DNA of 46,256 nt from Byssochlamys sp. IMV 00236. Taxonomy: Eukaryota > Ascomycota > Eurotiomycetes > Eurotiales > Thermoascaceae. The notes under the pieces are model-generated. The model saw only the letters and a list, made by a program, of their open reading frames with translations, was not told where the DNA came from and searched no databases. The stretch's first letter is position 1. Each line of letters opens with the position of its first letter. Below, piece after piece: positions 20,780 to 33,311 of this stretch. The stretch is from assembly GCA_001931875.2 (NCBI GenBank), contig MSJH02000022.1, positions 1 through 46,256 on the forward strand, read 5' to 3'. The position numbers and the translations under genes were made by a program.

Positions 20780-23700
20780 ATGTTACTGAATTTAATTAAA
20801 GGAAATCACAAGTTCATCCATAGACGGCACTATGCCACTATTGGTATTAGAAGAGAAGATAAAAGTCGCTGGGAACGACGCACTCCTTTGACACCAGATC
20901 ACGTCAAGAAATTGATTCAAGAGACAGGCACTCAAGTCTATGTTCAGCCCAGTACAAAGAGAATCTTTCCAATCGAGAGTTATGAAAAGGTAAGTTCATG
21001 TGTGTATACGTGGTAGCAACGCAAAATGACTGATCTGGTTGCTAGGCTGGTGCTATAGTAACCGAAGATCTGTCAAAGGCAGATGTCATCCTTGGTATCA
21101 AAGAAGTGCCCCAGGAATCGCTTTTGCCAGACAAGACCTATCTCTTCTTTTCCCACACTCATAAAGGGAACGAAAAAAACATGCCAATGCTTCAAACCAT
21201 ACTTGACAAGGTAACTGAGTTGTACAAAACTTTACTTGTTTTTCTCACCCTCTCGTGGGAATAGAGGATACGCTTAATGGACTACGAGTTAATGACAGAC
21301 GAAAAAGGAAGGAGATTGGTTGCCTTTGGTAAATTCGCTGGTAATGCAGGCATGATTGATATTCTGCATGGAATGGGCCATCGATTCCTTGGGTTAGGCT
21401 ATAGCACTCCGTTTATGGTAAAGAAAAGGAAAAAAACAAATATATTTAAAAGTAACTCTAATTAAATTATGACAGTATACATCAATGGCACATGCTTACC
21501 CTACCTTAAACGAGGCTAGATTAGCGCTTTCTAGAGTTGCCGACATGATTGAACGAAATGGAACACCTAAAGACTTTGGTCCTCTAGTCTATACATTTAC
21601 AGGAGGTGGCAATGTAGCTCAGGTAAGGGGAAATAACAGTGAGCAAGGAAATGCGAATGGGCTAACGTGTAAAAAGGGTGCCATGGAAATATTCAAAGAG
21701 CTGCCACATGAATTTGTACCAGCACAAGATTTAGAAAAAATTGTTAATGATAAAAGTAAGGTTATATTTACCTTGATTGTATTCGAGCTAACCTCTACAT
21801 TTTTTAGATCCAAACTTAAACAAGCTTTATGCGGCTCAACTAGACGTCACGGATTACATTGTGACAAAGGATGGAAATAGACCTTTAGAATCCCATGATG
21901 AGTACATTCGTCATCCCGAAAAATACCATTCGAATTTTCACCAGAAGGTAGTATAGTAATACTACAGGCAACAAACAACTCATGCTGTTCTTTAGATCGC
22001 GCCTTATACTAACTGTGTTATCACAGGCGCGTACTGGGATAAGCGATATCCAAGAACGTTAACTAATGATCAACTGAGAGAGATAGAGTTATTAAAACAA
22101 AAGGGTGTCATCAACAAGGGAAAGATGATGAGTTTGGCAGATATCGTTTGTGATATTAGGGTAGGTTTATTTTGTTGTCAGTTTTTTATGAAAGGACTAA
22201 CATCTAAAAAGGGTGCATTTGAATGCTTATCACACTCTACCAACGTAGATGATGGCTTCTTTTACTATGACGCTCTCAAGAATGAGGAGCATAAAAAGTA
22301 TGTCTTTCATATTGTATAATAAAAGCTACTAACCTGTCTTGCTTAGTCCTGAGGGAAACGGTATCCAGGTCATGGGTATTGACATCTTGCCAGCAGAACT
22401 GCCTGTTGAGAGTAGCCAGCATTTTAGTGAAAAGCTGTATCCCTTTATCAAGGAAATGGCTACTCAGCCTGGTCAATCGCCTTTACTGCGTCACTCAGTG
22501 ATTGCAGAAGATGGAAAGTTAACTGAGGCGCACCAGGGCTTAAAAAGCTATCTGTCAACCACGCAGAAGGGACCTAAAAAGACTGTTCTTTTGCTAGGCT
22601 CAGGCATGGTCGCCGCTCCTTTAGTGGAGCATTTGGCCAGAAGATCTGATGTGAATATTGTTGTTGGTACGTTGCTTTGTCGTCAAATACATAGGGCCAA
22701 TCTAAAGTCTTTATAGCTAGCAATGTTGCTGAGGAGGCCAAAGCTCTTGTTTCAAAGTTTTCGAATGCAGAATCTGTTCCTCTAGATATCTCGGATCGAC
22801 AGAATCTTTCTGCTCTAGTCGGTAAAGCAGATGTTGTTGTGAGGTAAATACACACAATTTTAAACAGCATGTACTGAATTCGTACGATTAGCTTTGTTCC
22901 CGCTTTTCTGCATACACAAGTAGCCAATGTATGTATTGAACAAAGAAAGGACATGGTCACGGCCAGCTACGTTTCCCCAGAGATGCAAGGCTTAAACGAA
23001 AAGTAAGAAATGAACAAGTATGACTACAGGTTCGCTTATTCACGTCAACATAGAGCACAAAAGGCGGGTGTCTTGATTATGAATGAAGTTGGTTTGGATC
23101 CTGGTATTGACCACATGTCTGCTATGAAGATCATTGATGAAGCCAAAAGAAAAGGAAGCAAGGTAAGACTATGAAGCACTTGAGTAATTAATTAATAACG
23201 TCTTTCTTTCCAGATTCGATCCTTCATTTCCTGGTGTGGTGGATTACCTGCCCCCGAAGCATCCAATGTTCCATTTGGTTACAAGTTTAGCTGGTCCCCC
23301 CGTGGTGTACTTACTGCGAGTGGAAATGACGCGATCTACTGGAACAACAAAAAGGTAAGACAAATAAAGGGCCTCATTTTTAGTGTTACTAAATCGGATA
23401 AAAGGAGCATATCATTTCAGGAGATAATTTATTAAAACAGCATTTCCCAGTCGTACGTACCCCTTTTGCTGGGTTCGTATTTGAAGGATTAGCCAATAGA
23501 AATTCCCTTGGCTATGCAGACGTCTACGGCTTAGGTCCGTTGTCCGATATGGATACAATGTTTAGAGGCACTCTTCGTTACCAGGTAAGACAATCGGGTG
23601 ATACTCAACAGTAGAGACTCACGTTTTATCATAGGGATACTCTGACTTGCTTTACGCCTTCCGCCAATTGGGTTTCTTGGAAACTAACCCCCTTAGTGAC

Positions 23701-24364
23701 TGCACGAACTGGGTAAATTAAGAAAAAGAGGGAATACGTAATCAACCTTCTGACAGACTTGAATAGAAACAATACTTTGAAACCATCTTACGCAGCCCAT
23801 TGACCAAAGAGTCCGTAACTCAAAGGCTCGGATTATCTAATGACCATCCAATGACAGAAACTGTTTGGTCAGCCATGCACTACTTACTTTCAAAGGATAA
23901 TGATTTCCCTATTCACATGAAAGGAGCAGCACCTTTAGACTTATTTTCAAACCTATTAGCTAAAAGGTTAAGATACGAAAAGGGAGAGCATGATATGGTG
24001 GCGATGCATCATGAATTTGGTATTGAGCATTCATCTGGTCAGAAGGTATATTCTTGCTACATGATATAAGCATGTGGATCACTAACGATTTCATTAGGAA
24101 ACTTTGACGTCTACCTTGATCCGTTACGGCAATGACGAGCACACGGCTATGGCAGAGACAGTTGGATTACCTGCAGCCATGGCTGTTGAATTAGTTTTGG
24201 ATAACAAAATACCTGAAAGAGGTATACAAGTACCCACTCAAAGACACGTCTATGAGCCTATTTTGGAGCAACTAGAATTCAAGGGTATCCGATTTACTGA
24301 ACGCGTTGAACCTTATAGAGTCAACCAATTAAAGCCTACTGGTTCTGGTCTTTATCAACAATAA
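20780..24364 (+). CDS. AASS: Bifunctional lysine-ketoglutarate reductase/saccharopine dehydrogenase
   Basis: Seventeen exons: 20780-20989, 21046-21210, 21265-21417, 21476-21622, 21677-21755, 21808-21947, 21996-22160, 22212-22297, 22347-22666, 22717-22843, 22892-23002, 23054-23162, 23214-23354, 23405-23584, 23635-23712, 23767-24045, 24098-24364. They give 918 residues, close to animal AASS (926). An N-terminal basic stretch ([14 protein letters not shown]) suggests a mitochondrial presequence. The LKR half begins [20 protein letters not shown]. The SDH half begins around residue 465 with [17 protein letters not shown] (dinucleotide binding) and contains [17 protein letters not shown] and [20 protein letters not shown]. 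The enzyme converts lysine plus 2-oxoglutarate to saccharopine, then to aminoadipate semialdehyde plus glutamate. This is the degradative, animal/plant-type fusion, distinct from the separate Lys1/Lys9 enzymes of fungal lysine synthesis. Confidence 0.93.
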
Positions 24365-24632
24365 ATGTGGGTCCAATAATAAACGCGTAATACAAATTCC
24401 CTTTATAAACACAAAATTTCCTTTTCATTTATAAAACAACCAAAATAAGTAAACCTGAGATAAACCGTAAAAGAAGAATGTATAAAAATGGCAATGATAA
24501 GCTATCTTACACCTCCCTTTCCTTCTTCCTTTGTCCTTTCTCCAATAAATATAAAGTCCGACCCGAAAGACATGTATTTAAAGGCTGATTAATTTCCTTT
24601 TTTTCTTTTTCTTTTTTCTTTTTATTGCTACA

Positions 24633-25418
24633 ATGCTTAGTAAGACACACCCTATACCTACTCCTTATGGACACATTCCTAAATATAGGAAAAAGAAGAG
24701 AAATGTAAGCTCATTAGATAATGAATTTGACGACACTGACACTCTTTAGACCACTGTTCAAGCTCCTTACCCCTTCTTTTCAACTTCATCTACCAATTCA
24801 TTTTTCTCATTTTTATCATCATTATTCACATCAAAGAAAGAACAAGTAGGATTTATGCCTATTCATAACAATAAACCTCAAATACAAACCATCACGTCAA
24901 CAGAGCCCATTGACTGTCATCATCATTTTAATCAAGAAGATACCCCCTCGCTGTCTACAAGTCTGAGTAGTTCAGAAAGTAGTACTACTAGCAGCAACCA
25001 GTATTCATTATCTGATATTGATGACAATACATCCATACTATCTGATATATTATGTGATCATTATGTTTATAAACAACAACAGCTCAATAATACGATAAAA
25101 GATGATAATGTGCCCTTGGAGACATTTAGACTATTTGAAGCACCTCTAGAAAGAGAAAATGACCGTCAACAGTGGATCTTGGTTGAGCAATCAGAAAAAT
25201 ACAGTGAAAAGAAGCCAGTAAACGAACAGACAATACGCCAACATACCCGTGATATCAGAACAAATACGGACTACTTTCGAATGATTGTTGCGGAAGTCAA
25301 CATGATGCGTGCTCAAAAGATTGTGTGTCCACTGAGGCAAAGAAGAGTTTTACCCAAGCGAAATGACCCATTCAAGATACGATCAAGTCCTTTACAGAAC
25401 TGTATTATTTGTACATAA
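24633..25418 (+). CDS. Unknown Ser/Thr-rich protein
   Basis: Two exons (24633-24704, 24750-25418) encode 246 residues after a C/T-rich leader. The short N-terminus ends in a basic cluster (KYRKKKRN) followed by a Ser/Phe-rich stretch. A Ser/Thr-rich acidic region sits around residues 80-125 and a more ordered, charged segment (ETFRLFEAPLERENDRQQWI … YFRMIVAEVNMMRAQKI) at 140-220. The C-terminus is Cys-rich (NCIICT) but is not a CAAX box. No family recognised. It ends 33 bp from the stop of the converging gene. Confidence 0.65.
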
Positions 25419-25451
25419 TCACAATTCTTTATTTATCTGTTTTTTACATCA

Positions 25452-27082
25452 CTACTCTATCTTTTTTATCTTTATATTTCCCTTTTCAAGAGCGTCCATT
25501 AATATGTTGATCTGTGTGCCTGTCATCCTATCTAACCCTCTACTTAAATTGACTAAATTGGTCGGTAACCCTTCCATAATACACGTTTTGTATGTTCCTG
25601 TATCACCAAAGGATTTCCATGGAAACGCCGTCTCATCTAATTCAGGATCTGCATCGCCTACAGAAAAAATAAATAAATACATTATTCTCTTTAATTTCAT
25701 TGATCCTTACGCAACATGTCCAATAGCCTCTTTCGGATATCCTTCTTCAAGTTAAATCTGGCAAGCTCAGAAGCTGTACTTAGGATGAGTGTTTTATGCA
25801 AACAGACAAAATCCTATGCTTTACCTGCTTTAGGTTTTGTTCTCCGTCTGAAGGCATCATTTCTATTTATCCTTCTTTCTCTTCCTGGCAAAGGTCGAAG
25901 CGTCCCTGTTATCTTTTCTTCGCCTCTTAACATCAGGCTCAAGGATTTAAGCTGGCGCGACTTGTACTTCTTAATAACAGGTTCCTCTACTTCCTCTTTG
26001 ACATCATCGCCGTTTTCATCATCTTCATCATCACCATGATCTACTTCCTCTACTGATCGTTTAGGCCTAGCTACTTCCTGAATTTCTACGTCTTCTACTG
26101 ATTGTTCGGTCCTGGCTACTTCCTGATTTTCTACTTCTTTTACTGATTGTTCGGTCCTGGCTACTTCCTGGGTTTCTACTTCTTCTACTGGTTGTTTAGT
26201 TTTGGCTACTTTCTGATTTTCTTCTTCTTCTGCTGATCGCTTAGGTCTAGCTACTTTCTGATTTTCTACTTCTTCTACTGGACGCTTAGCTCCAGCTACT
26301 TCCTGATTCTTTGCTTCTTTCACTGATCGTTTAGGTTTAACAATTTCCTGATTTTTTGCTTCTGCTACTGATCGTTTACTTCTAACAACTTCCTGATTTT
26401 CTGTTTCCTTGGTAACTGGAACATCTTGGTTAGAACGCCTTTTTGTAATTATTCTTGTGTACCTTTAGGACCCGCATGAAAAGCAATATAAGACTTCAAC
26501 TCATCCGTCAACTTAACCATCTCTCTTGTTAGTTTACTATTAAATCTCTTGCACAATTCTAGCATGATTGTAAATAGAAATGTATAATGATACCATAACT
26601 ATCATTGTGTTCTTACTTGTATTGAATACTTTCAATGGTCGAATGTCGTCTTCTTCTGGTGAAGGAACACAGTAAGCCAGTACATGAATACCATCCTCTC
26701 GATAAAGCTTCACTGCTAGTTCATAAATCTTTTTGCATTGGCTTTTGAAATGTTCATTCTTGTCATTCAGTAACGCGTCTGATGGCTCTCTTGTTGTGCT
26801 ACTCTCAGGCGTTGGTGCTATTTATCAGTGTTAGTGCATGCATAAATATCACATTACAAATAAAGAAGTGGTGTGTGATTTACATTCTGATTGTGGAGTT
26901 CTGATCCTCCTAGACGGTCTAGATGCTCTGCTTCCTTTTTCTGAATGTCTTCCAAGGATTTCTTTTTTTATCTTTTTAGCTGAAATAATGTGGCTGTATT
27001 CGATTGCAAGAGCTTCTACTTGTTGGTTAAACTCTTCTTTCAAATCGTTTATCTTTTTGAGTAAATCAGCAGGATAGGACAT
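25452..27082 (-). CDS. Unknown nuclear-type protein with eight 15-residue repeats
   Basis: Six exons: 27082-26884, 26817-26617, 26558-26463, 26424-25825, 25773-25711, 25657-25452. They give 454 residues. Residues 1-60 form a coiled coil (LLKKINDLKEEFNQQVEALA) and a basic patch. Residues ~70-165 form a folded-looking region (SQCKKIYELAVKLYREDG). Then come eight tandem copies of a 15-residue unit (consensus NQEVARPKRSVEEVE), an acidic stretch, a basic linker, and a C-terminal ~90 residues that look structured (FPWKSFGDTGTYKTCIMEGL, LSRGLDRMTGTQINILMDAL). One intron is only 38 nt (26462-26425). The basic/acidic composition suggests a nuclear role. No family recognised. Confidence 0.7.
26039..26398 (-). 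repeat. Eight 45-bp coding tandem repeats
   Basis: 360 bp encodes eight units of 15 residues. The units keep Gln at position 2, Val/Ile at 4, a basic or TEQ segment at 7-9, and a Glu-rich end, and differ at several positions (such as PKRSVEEVD, TEQSVKEVE, AKRPVEEVE). The two TEQ units (26129-26173 and 26084-26128) are nearly identical at DNA level, suggesting recent duplication by slippage or unequal exchange. Confidence 0.9.
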
Positions 27083-27657
27083 CAAGAAGAAAGATGTGTG
27101 TATATATGTGTGCTTGTGAGTGAGTGAGTGTGTGAGTGTGCAAAAAAGGGGGGAGTAATAATGTTTACGGGTATTTAAATTGTGAGTATGTGATTGGCAA
27201 ATATATTTGAATTTCAGCGCTGTCATGTTGTACAAACCATAGCCAAAAGTAACCATGCGATCATTGGGAAAATGATAAAAGATAGTAATCGCTAAGCAAC
27301 AGTTCGCTTGACAGTAAACGATATGAATTTCATATTACTTATAGGTTTGCTTTGTAACAGCTTGACAACTTCAACGTCTAATCCAAAAGACATCCAATTT
27401 CTATTTTAAATTCCGAATATCGTTACTAAGAAATTGATACTTGAAGGGCTTGTGATTTTGTGTATATGCGCTGACGCATTCTTGACAAGTGACAATAAGA
27501 GCCATAGACATAAACACTTAGTTCGGTATATGTGAATAGAAGCAACATCAGGATGACGACAGGGTGGGGTGTACCTAGATTCATGCTGCCTTCACTGTTT
27601 AGCCTTCTTTGATTGGCCATTCAGCTATACCACGCCTCTTTTTATCTTTATTTCATC
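27083..27657. promoter_or_regulatory. Divergent intergenic promoter region
   Basis: 575 bp between the starts of the 15-residue-repeat gene (-) and the acidic giant (+). It contains a TG/GAGT-rich simple-sequence stretch at 27091-27141, a CT-rich segment, and C/T-rich bases just before 27658. No convincing gene; ORFs here are short. Confidence 0.45.
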
Positions 27658-30600
27658 ATGGAAAAAGCAAAGTTTAACTATGAAGTGAACAGAGATCTTG
27701 TTTATTACTTTGACGACACGCAAATCGAAATAATCTACACACAGCCTGGAACAACAGAAAAGTCAAGGCAGCATATTCTAGTTTCGGATCTACAAATAGA
27801 TGCTGAAAAGGTTTTATATCAGTTGATGTATTCATTCAAGGAAACTTATACCTTTCCTATCTTTTTCTTGCTCCCTAGTTACAAATCAAACACGTCCTAA
27901 GCTGCCGATTGCATGATCAACCAAAGCTTATCATTGCATGCGTGGATTCTGATAATCATAATCACTTCTTTTGGCACAGTGTCATCACAAAAGAATGTAA
28001 AAGAATCAACTTTGAAACACCCATTGTTGGTAATATTACTCAAGCAAAAATAACAAATAGACCTTTTGAAGTGGTAAGCTTGAATATTATTTTGGTTGTT
28101 TGAGCATCCCATCTGATTCTTCCTGCTAGAACTATGTATATAAAAACTTAACCGCAGAGACCAAAATGTGTTATGCACTTGTCATCGGTATCCAGAACGG
28201 TTCAACTGTCCTTATCCTATTGCATATTGATCATTCGCTTAATATTAGCATTGTAAGATAGCATGTTTTAAATCAGGCTCGTTTATCTCATCTTCTTTTA
28301 ACATGTAGTCTTTCAAATACCTTGAAAACGAAGATGACAATATTGGACACGTTACTGCCATTTATATCCTGCCTCAAGATGCAGAAGATAGACGTATGGG
28401 ACACCACGATCCACAAATCCTGCTTGGATATAGTAAAGGTGCTATTCGCATCTACCGATTCAGAGCCACCGTCTATTCGTTTAAGGCTTCAAGAATAAGA
28501 TCACCTATTGATTTATCTGAATTCACAGAATTCCCTGGATGTATGTAAAGCATATCCTCTGTCTTGCTATACTCTAGACTTATATTTTACTATAGACCCG
28601 ATTACTCACTTGTCCTGCGCAAGAACATACACCAGTTTAAGGTTTATTGTTGCTTTTGCACAAGCTAAACCTGATGACGATGTAAAATACGAGTAGGTTC
28701 CAACGATTGTATGTTTACATGATACTGACGCTTCTCGGAAAGAAACGCTACCTCATACGTAAAGATTGTTGAATTCAATGGTCCACAAAGGCAAGTTATT
28801 AAGCACTTTTCAGCGCCCACACCTACGGCATTGGCAACTGAGGCTCAGTTAATGCCTCACCATGAAAATGGAATCGATCTGACCATCGTCTTTTACTCAC
28901 AGCCGACTTATAAGATCAGCGTTTGGTATTTGGATGACAAACAACAATTGACACTCACCCTTGAACGAGAGATTGACGAATCTGCGTGTATTCAACAATT
29001 GCATCAACCAACGTATGCTCAGGTTGATATGAAAGAATTTCTTTTACGAAAAGCAGAAAAAGTGGTCGAATATGCCTTTCCTCACCACGCGGTATGCCTA
29101 AAACGAAAAGCAACAACTGTCTTTTTTGAAGAGAGTCTGGCTGCCATCGAGGCTGCGCAGGTGAAGAAGGAGCGATTATCGCACAAGATAAAGCCAGGAT
29201 ACAAAGAGGAAGAGGGATGGAGTCTGATTCAGCCAAAGAATGAAATCATGGTCGAACAGGGCCGATTTCCATATTCTACTGGCGAATTACCAGATTCTGA
29301 AATGCTTACGCCCAAAATCATGATTTCTGATAGGGAAGATGTGGACAAGAGTGATCAGGGTGCTGCTGAAGAGCTAAAGGACTTGGAACCCTTGGATCAA
29401 GAAAACGGGGCAAACGCCCAGTCAGATGAAGAATATGAGAGCGCTGAAGAGGTGCAATTCGACCAAGACTTTAAGAATAATGAAGGAGCACTATCGAATC
29501 AAGAATATAGGAATGAAAACGACATAGAGTTGAATAGAGAACTGGAAAACGATATTGAAATACAGAGAAATCAAGAAGCCGAGGAATCGTACAAGGAACA
29601 AACCACTACCTTAAGCACAACAGAAAAAGTTACGGAAATTGTACAAGAATCTGTTACTGTTGCAACGTCAGAAAAAGCATTGTCAGATGGTGTAGAGGAA
29701 ACAATAGAACAGGAGGAAGCAGTGGAAATTGAATCGTTTGAATTTATAAAAGAACCATCAGATTATGATGAGACAGATGCCGCAGATGATCAAGAACAGA
29801 CTGAATTAATTGATGCTGAACGACAGCAAGCGGATACCGTCTCAACTGAAGAGAAGGTCGATACAAAGATATCTTATGAACAAGACCAAGCCAATGAAAC
29901 TGCCACTGGAGAAGAAGCAGTATTATCAGAATCTCCTACAGTATCTGTAAAAGAAACAGTACTTGATGAATCTTCCGCAATTGCTAAAGAAATACCGCCT
30001 ACAGTCAGAGAGAACTCTCCAGTTCAAGATAAAGAATTGCCTGAGAGAGATGATAAAATCGAACCAAGTACTATAGCAGACAATGTTCAGAGGCCAACTG
30101 AAATTGCGGAGGAAATGCATGCTGAGGAATCCATGGAACTTGATAAGTTTGGAAGCTGGATGGAATTGGATGACGAAGAGGAGGGTGAAGGTATGCAGCT
30201 AGATGATGCAGCAGACAAGGATGAAGATATGACCTCAGCCAACGATGATAAAGAAGAAGAAGGTGATGATGAACACATGATAGCAGATGATCTTGACTCA
30301 TACGTCATGGTTGACCGAGAGGATGATTTTGAAGATACAGAGCTTAGAAAGCGAAGACAATCGCTAGAAGTATTTAGTGAAGAAGTTAACCCCGAAGCAG
30401 ATGAAATTATATTACCTGTAAAGCACGATGTACGATGGTCACAGCCAATCACGAAGCAAGTGTCAAAGGATGTAGGTGATGATAATTATTATAGAGATGA
30501 CGCAGTAGCATTTGGAATGCAAGGCGAGGAGGAGTCTGACGATTTGGTCATACTTCAAGATAGGACAGACACAGAACAAAAGGAAGACGAAGGTACAGAG

Positions 30601-31938
30601 TATGCAGAATTAATTGAGAATCAATGGGAAGAAGAAGATCAAGAGTATGCTGATGAAAAAGCGCGCGGTGATGAATACGTTGAAGAAGAAGGCGAGGAGC
30701 TGAACGAGAATATGCTGTATTTGAATGAAGATGACGAGGAGAATGTAAACCAAGATGATTTAAGCCAAAATGAAATCAGTTCAAGCGGTGAGCTTCCTGA
30801 GTATGATGAAGACGAGCAAGATGTACTTGATCAGAAGGACCAAGAAGGAAAAGAAGAGAATGATGACGCTACAAAAGATGAAGAGAACACAGAAACTGAA
30901 ACCAGAGAGGAGGTTAAACTACACGAAGAACCTGCAAAAATAGATGAGTTGACCAACTTGGCTGAGGACGTAAAGACAACAAGAGACGTTCAAGACCGTG
31001 ATGAATCAGACAATGATAAAGACAACAGAGAGGATGTTGAAGATAATGAGGCTGATAGAGATGAATTTGATGATAGTACATATCATGAATACGCCGATGA
31101 AACTGAAGGAAATAACCAGACAGACTTTCTTGAGCATGTAGAAGAGGCACCAAGCAATGCAGATGTGCTTGAAGATGACGCTAGCTTGCCAGAATACGAA
31201 GAAGAAGTTGATCATTTAGAACACGACGCATATGAAGATGAAGAAGAAAACAATGATGACGACATGTATAAGAGCGTTAAAAGTTACGAAGACTATGAAG
31301 GTATAGAAGCTGATGAAGATGAATTGAAGCATTACCCAGATGACCAGCATGATGATGAATACGAAGACTATGAAGAAGACCAGATAAAGGAAAATTATGA
31401 TGAATACATAGACACTGAAGGTGGATATGATAAATTTGAAGATGAGAAACCACAAGAAAACAATGATGGCAATCAACAAGACTTTATTGCCATCGATGAT
31501 GGGTCAGACTATGCACAGAATACAACTAAACAAGGAGAGAAAGATGACTACTTGGAGTACCCATTAGACGATGAAGAAATACCCCCAGATTATGAATATG
31601 ATGAAGATGACGTAGAAGACGTTACAAATGAATATTATGGCTATTCCCAAGATTCAACAAGGGAACCACAAAGTGGTGCTATAGAAATCATATCGGATGA
31701 TGAAGAAAATTCAGACATTAACAATACCGAGATCATCGATGAAAGTGAAAGTAGCGCATATGACACTGGTATGGACTCGAGCTCTAACATGGATGAAGAT
31801 ATTACCGATGACAAAAAGACTCTTGCGTTCAAGTCAGCAAAAGAAATTGCAGGACGGGATAAGCACTCTGGCTCGCTGTTTGATAAAATTAAGTCATTAT
31901 ATGATTTGCAGATTTATAAATGGGGAAGAACTAAATAA
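27658..31938 (+). CDS. Very large protein with acidic low-complexity tail (unknown)
   Basis: Six exons: 27658-27810, 27879-28073, 28130-28252, 28309-28540, 28596-28692, 28743-31938. They give 1331 residues. The first ~390 look folded, with alternating beta-rich blocks (LIIACVDSDNHNHFFWHSVI, MCYALVIGIQNGSTVLILLH, HDPQILLGYSKGAIRIYRF, TYKISVWYLDDKQ), consistent with a beta-propeller such as in WD40 proteins or nucleoporins. The remaining ~850 are overwhelmingly Asp/Glu with Tyr and Asn, nearly free of hydrophobics. A SUMO-interacting-motif-like IEIISDDEE lies near the end, followed by a short basic C-terminus (KIKSLYDLQIYKWGRTK). Such tails occur in histone chaperones and nuclear scaffold proteins; this is inference. 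Confidence 0.75.
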
Positions 31939-32477
31939 AGCTTGTTCATACAATTCCTTTTTGAAACAGTTGCTTAATCTTTTTATGCTGTTGAATATAT
32001 CTTTTGTGTGTATTTAAGCAATCAAACGGTTAGCGTAATACAAGTCATTTGTTCAAAATTTAAATAAAGTTACATGTATTTATTTATAGTCTTGTCTATG
32101 GGCTTTAGAATAAGTAAGAATGGCTTTTGTAATGCATATATCATACGCTACGGCGCGCTTGGTAAATAATACTTGATTATAATCAATCAAGCAATGACTA
32201 ATACATAAGACAGAGGGAAATTATCACTCATGGACAAGAAAGATAAATGGTATTACTACGGATAAATAACGGCCAGTATTAAAAAAAAAACTCCGTGATA
32301 CGCGTGTGTGTGAAAAGCTGTTTATTGTCAAAGTAAAATAAACAAATAATATGTATGGTGAATTATGACGCAGGGGAATGCACCATCGCTGATCCCGGTT
32401 TCCTTTACATAAAAGGTGCATCGATTTATATGATTTTCTTCTTTCTTTTTTTTTTCTTTTCCATTTTAAAGCACTCA
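31939..32477. other. Intergenic region
   Basis: 3' UTR of the acidic giant and promoter of the sulfotransferase-like gene. 32440-32460 is a C/T-rich leader. No ORF worth annotating. Confidence 0.4.
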
Positions 32478-33185
32478 ATGGCACCTTTACAAGTCATCGG
32501 CGCAGGATTTGGAAGAACAGGAACAGATAGTCTTCGTATGGCTTTAGAGATGCTAGGGTAAGAATCATTTAACATGACTTTTTTTTTAACAAAAAGTTTA
32601 ATTTTGTATTTCAGATATCGCACCCATCATATGTCCTGCTTCGTAAAGGATCCCAATCTTGATCCATTACCCTTTAAAGAAGCCTACCTGAACAATAAAC
32701 AAGGCGATTGGGACACGATCTACAAAGATTTTGATGCAGCCGTAGATTGGCCTACATGTACTTTCTATAAAGAATTAATGGAGAAGTACCCAGACGCAAA
32801 GGTCATACTGACCGTGAGAACACCAGAAAGCTGGTACAAATCTGTAATGAATACCATTGTTCCAATTTCATCTGATGAAGCGTATTCAGAAAATCCCACC
32901 CTCAAGAGAATAGGTGACATGTGCCACACTGTGATACTCGATGGCCTTTTTGTCGACAAAGAAAGAATAAACAATGAAAATTACGTGAAGCAATTGTTCA
33001 TTGATCATAATGAAGAGGTCAAACGAACCGTGCCCCCAGAAAGACTCTTGATTATGGAGTTAGGTGAAGGATGGGAGAGACTTTGCAAGTTCTTGGACAA
33101 AAAGGTACCCGATCAGCCTTATCCCAAAGCTAATTCAACCGAGGAATTTATTCAAAGAGCTAAAAAAGCCATGCACGAGAAATAA
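32478..33185 (+). CDS. Sulfotransferase-like protein (Sulfotransfer_4 type)
   Basis: Two exons (32478-32557, 32615-33185) encode 216 residues. The N-terminus VIGAGFGRTGTDSLRMALEM is the 5'-PSB loop pattern of this family, common in fungi and related to P-loop sulfotransferases. Further blocks fit: WDTIYKDFDAAVDWPTCTFY, YPDAKVILTVRTPESWYKSV (3'-PB-like RxxxxWxxS) and PPERLLIMELGEGWERLCKF near the C-terminus. Predicted to bind PAPS and transfer sulfate, substrate unknown. Full length for the family. Confidence 0.85.
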
Positions 33186-33311
33186 GATAAATAAATGAAG
33201 ATTCAAGTGCATCAGTAGTGATCTTGATATTACTTTAAAAGCTTTGGTCAAGAACAACATATGAATAAAATTGAATGTTTGAAATTTGATTCTAATGTCT
33301 ATGTGCGCATT

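Noticed and set aside
30071..31479. Several minus-strand ORFs inside the acidic giant's exon
   Set aside because: They are antisense reads of Asp/Glu codon repeats (Ile/Phe/Ser/His-rich) and show no protein-like composition.
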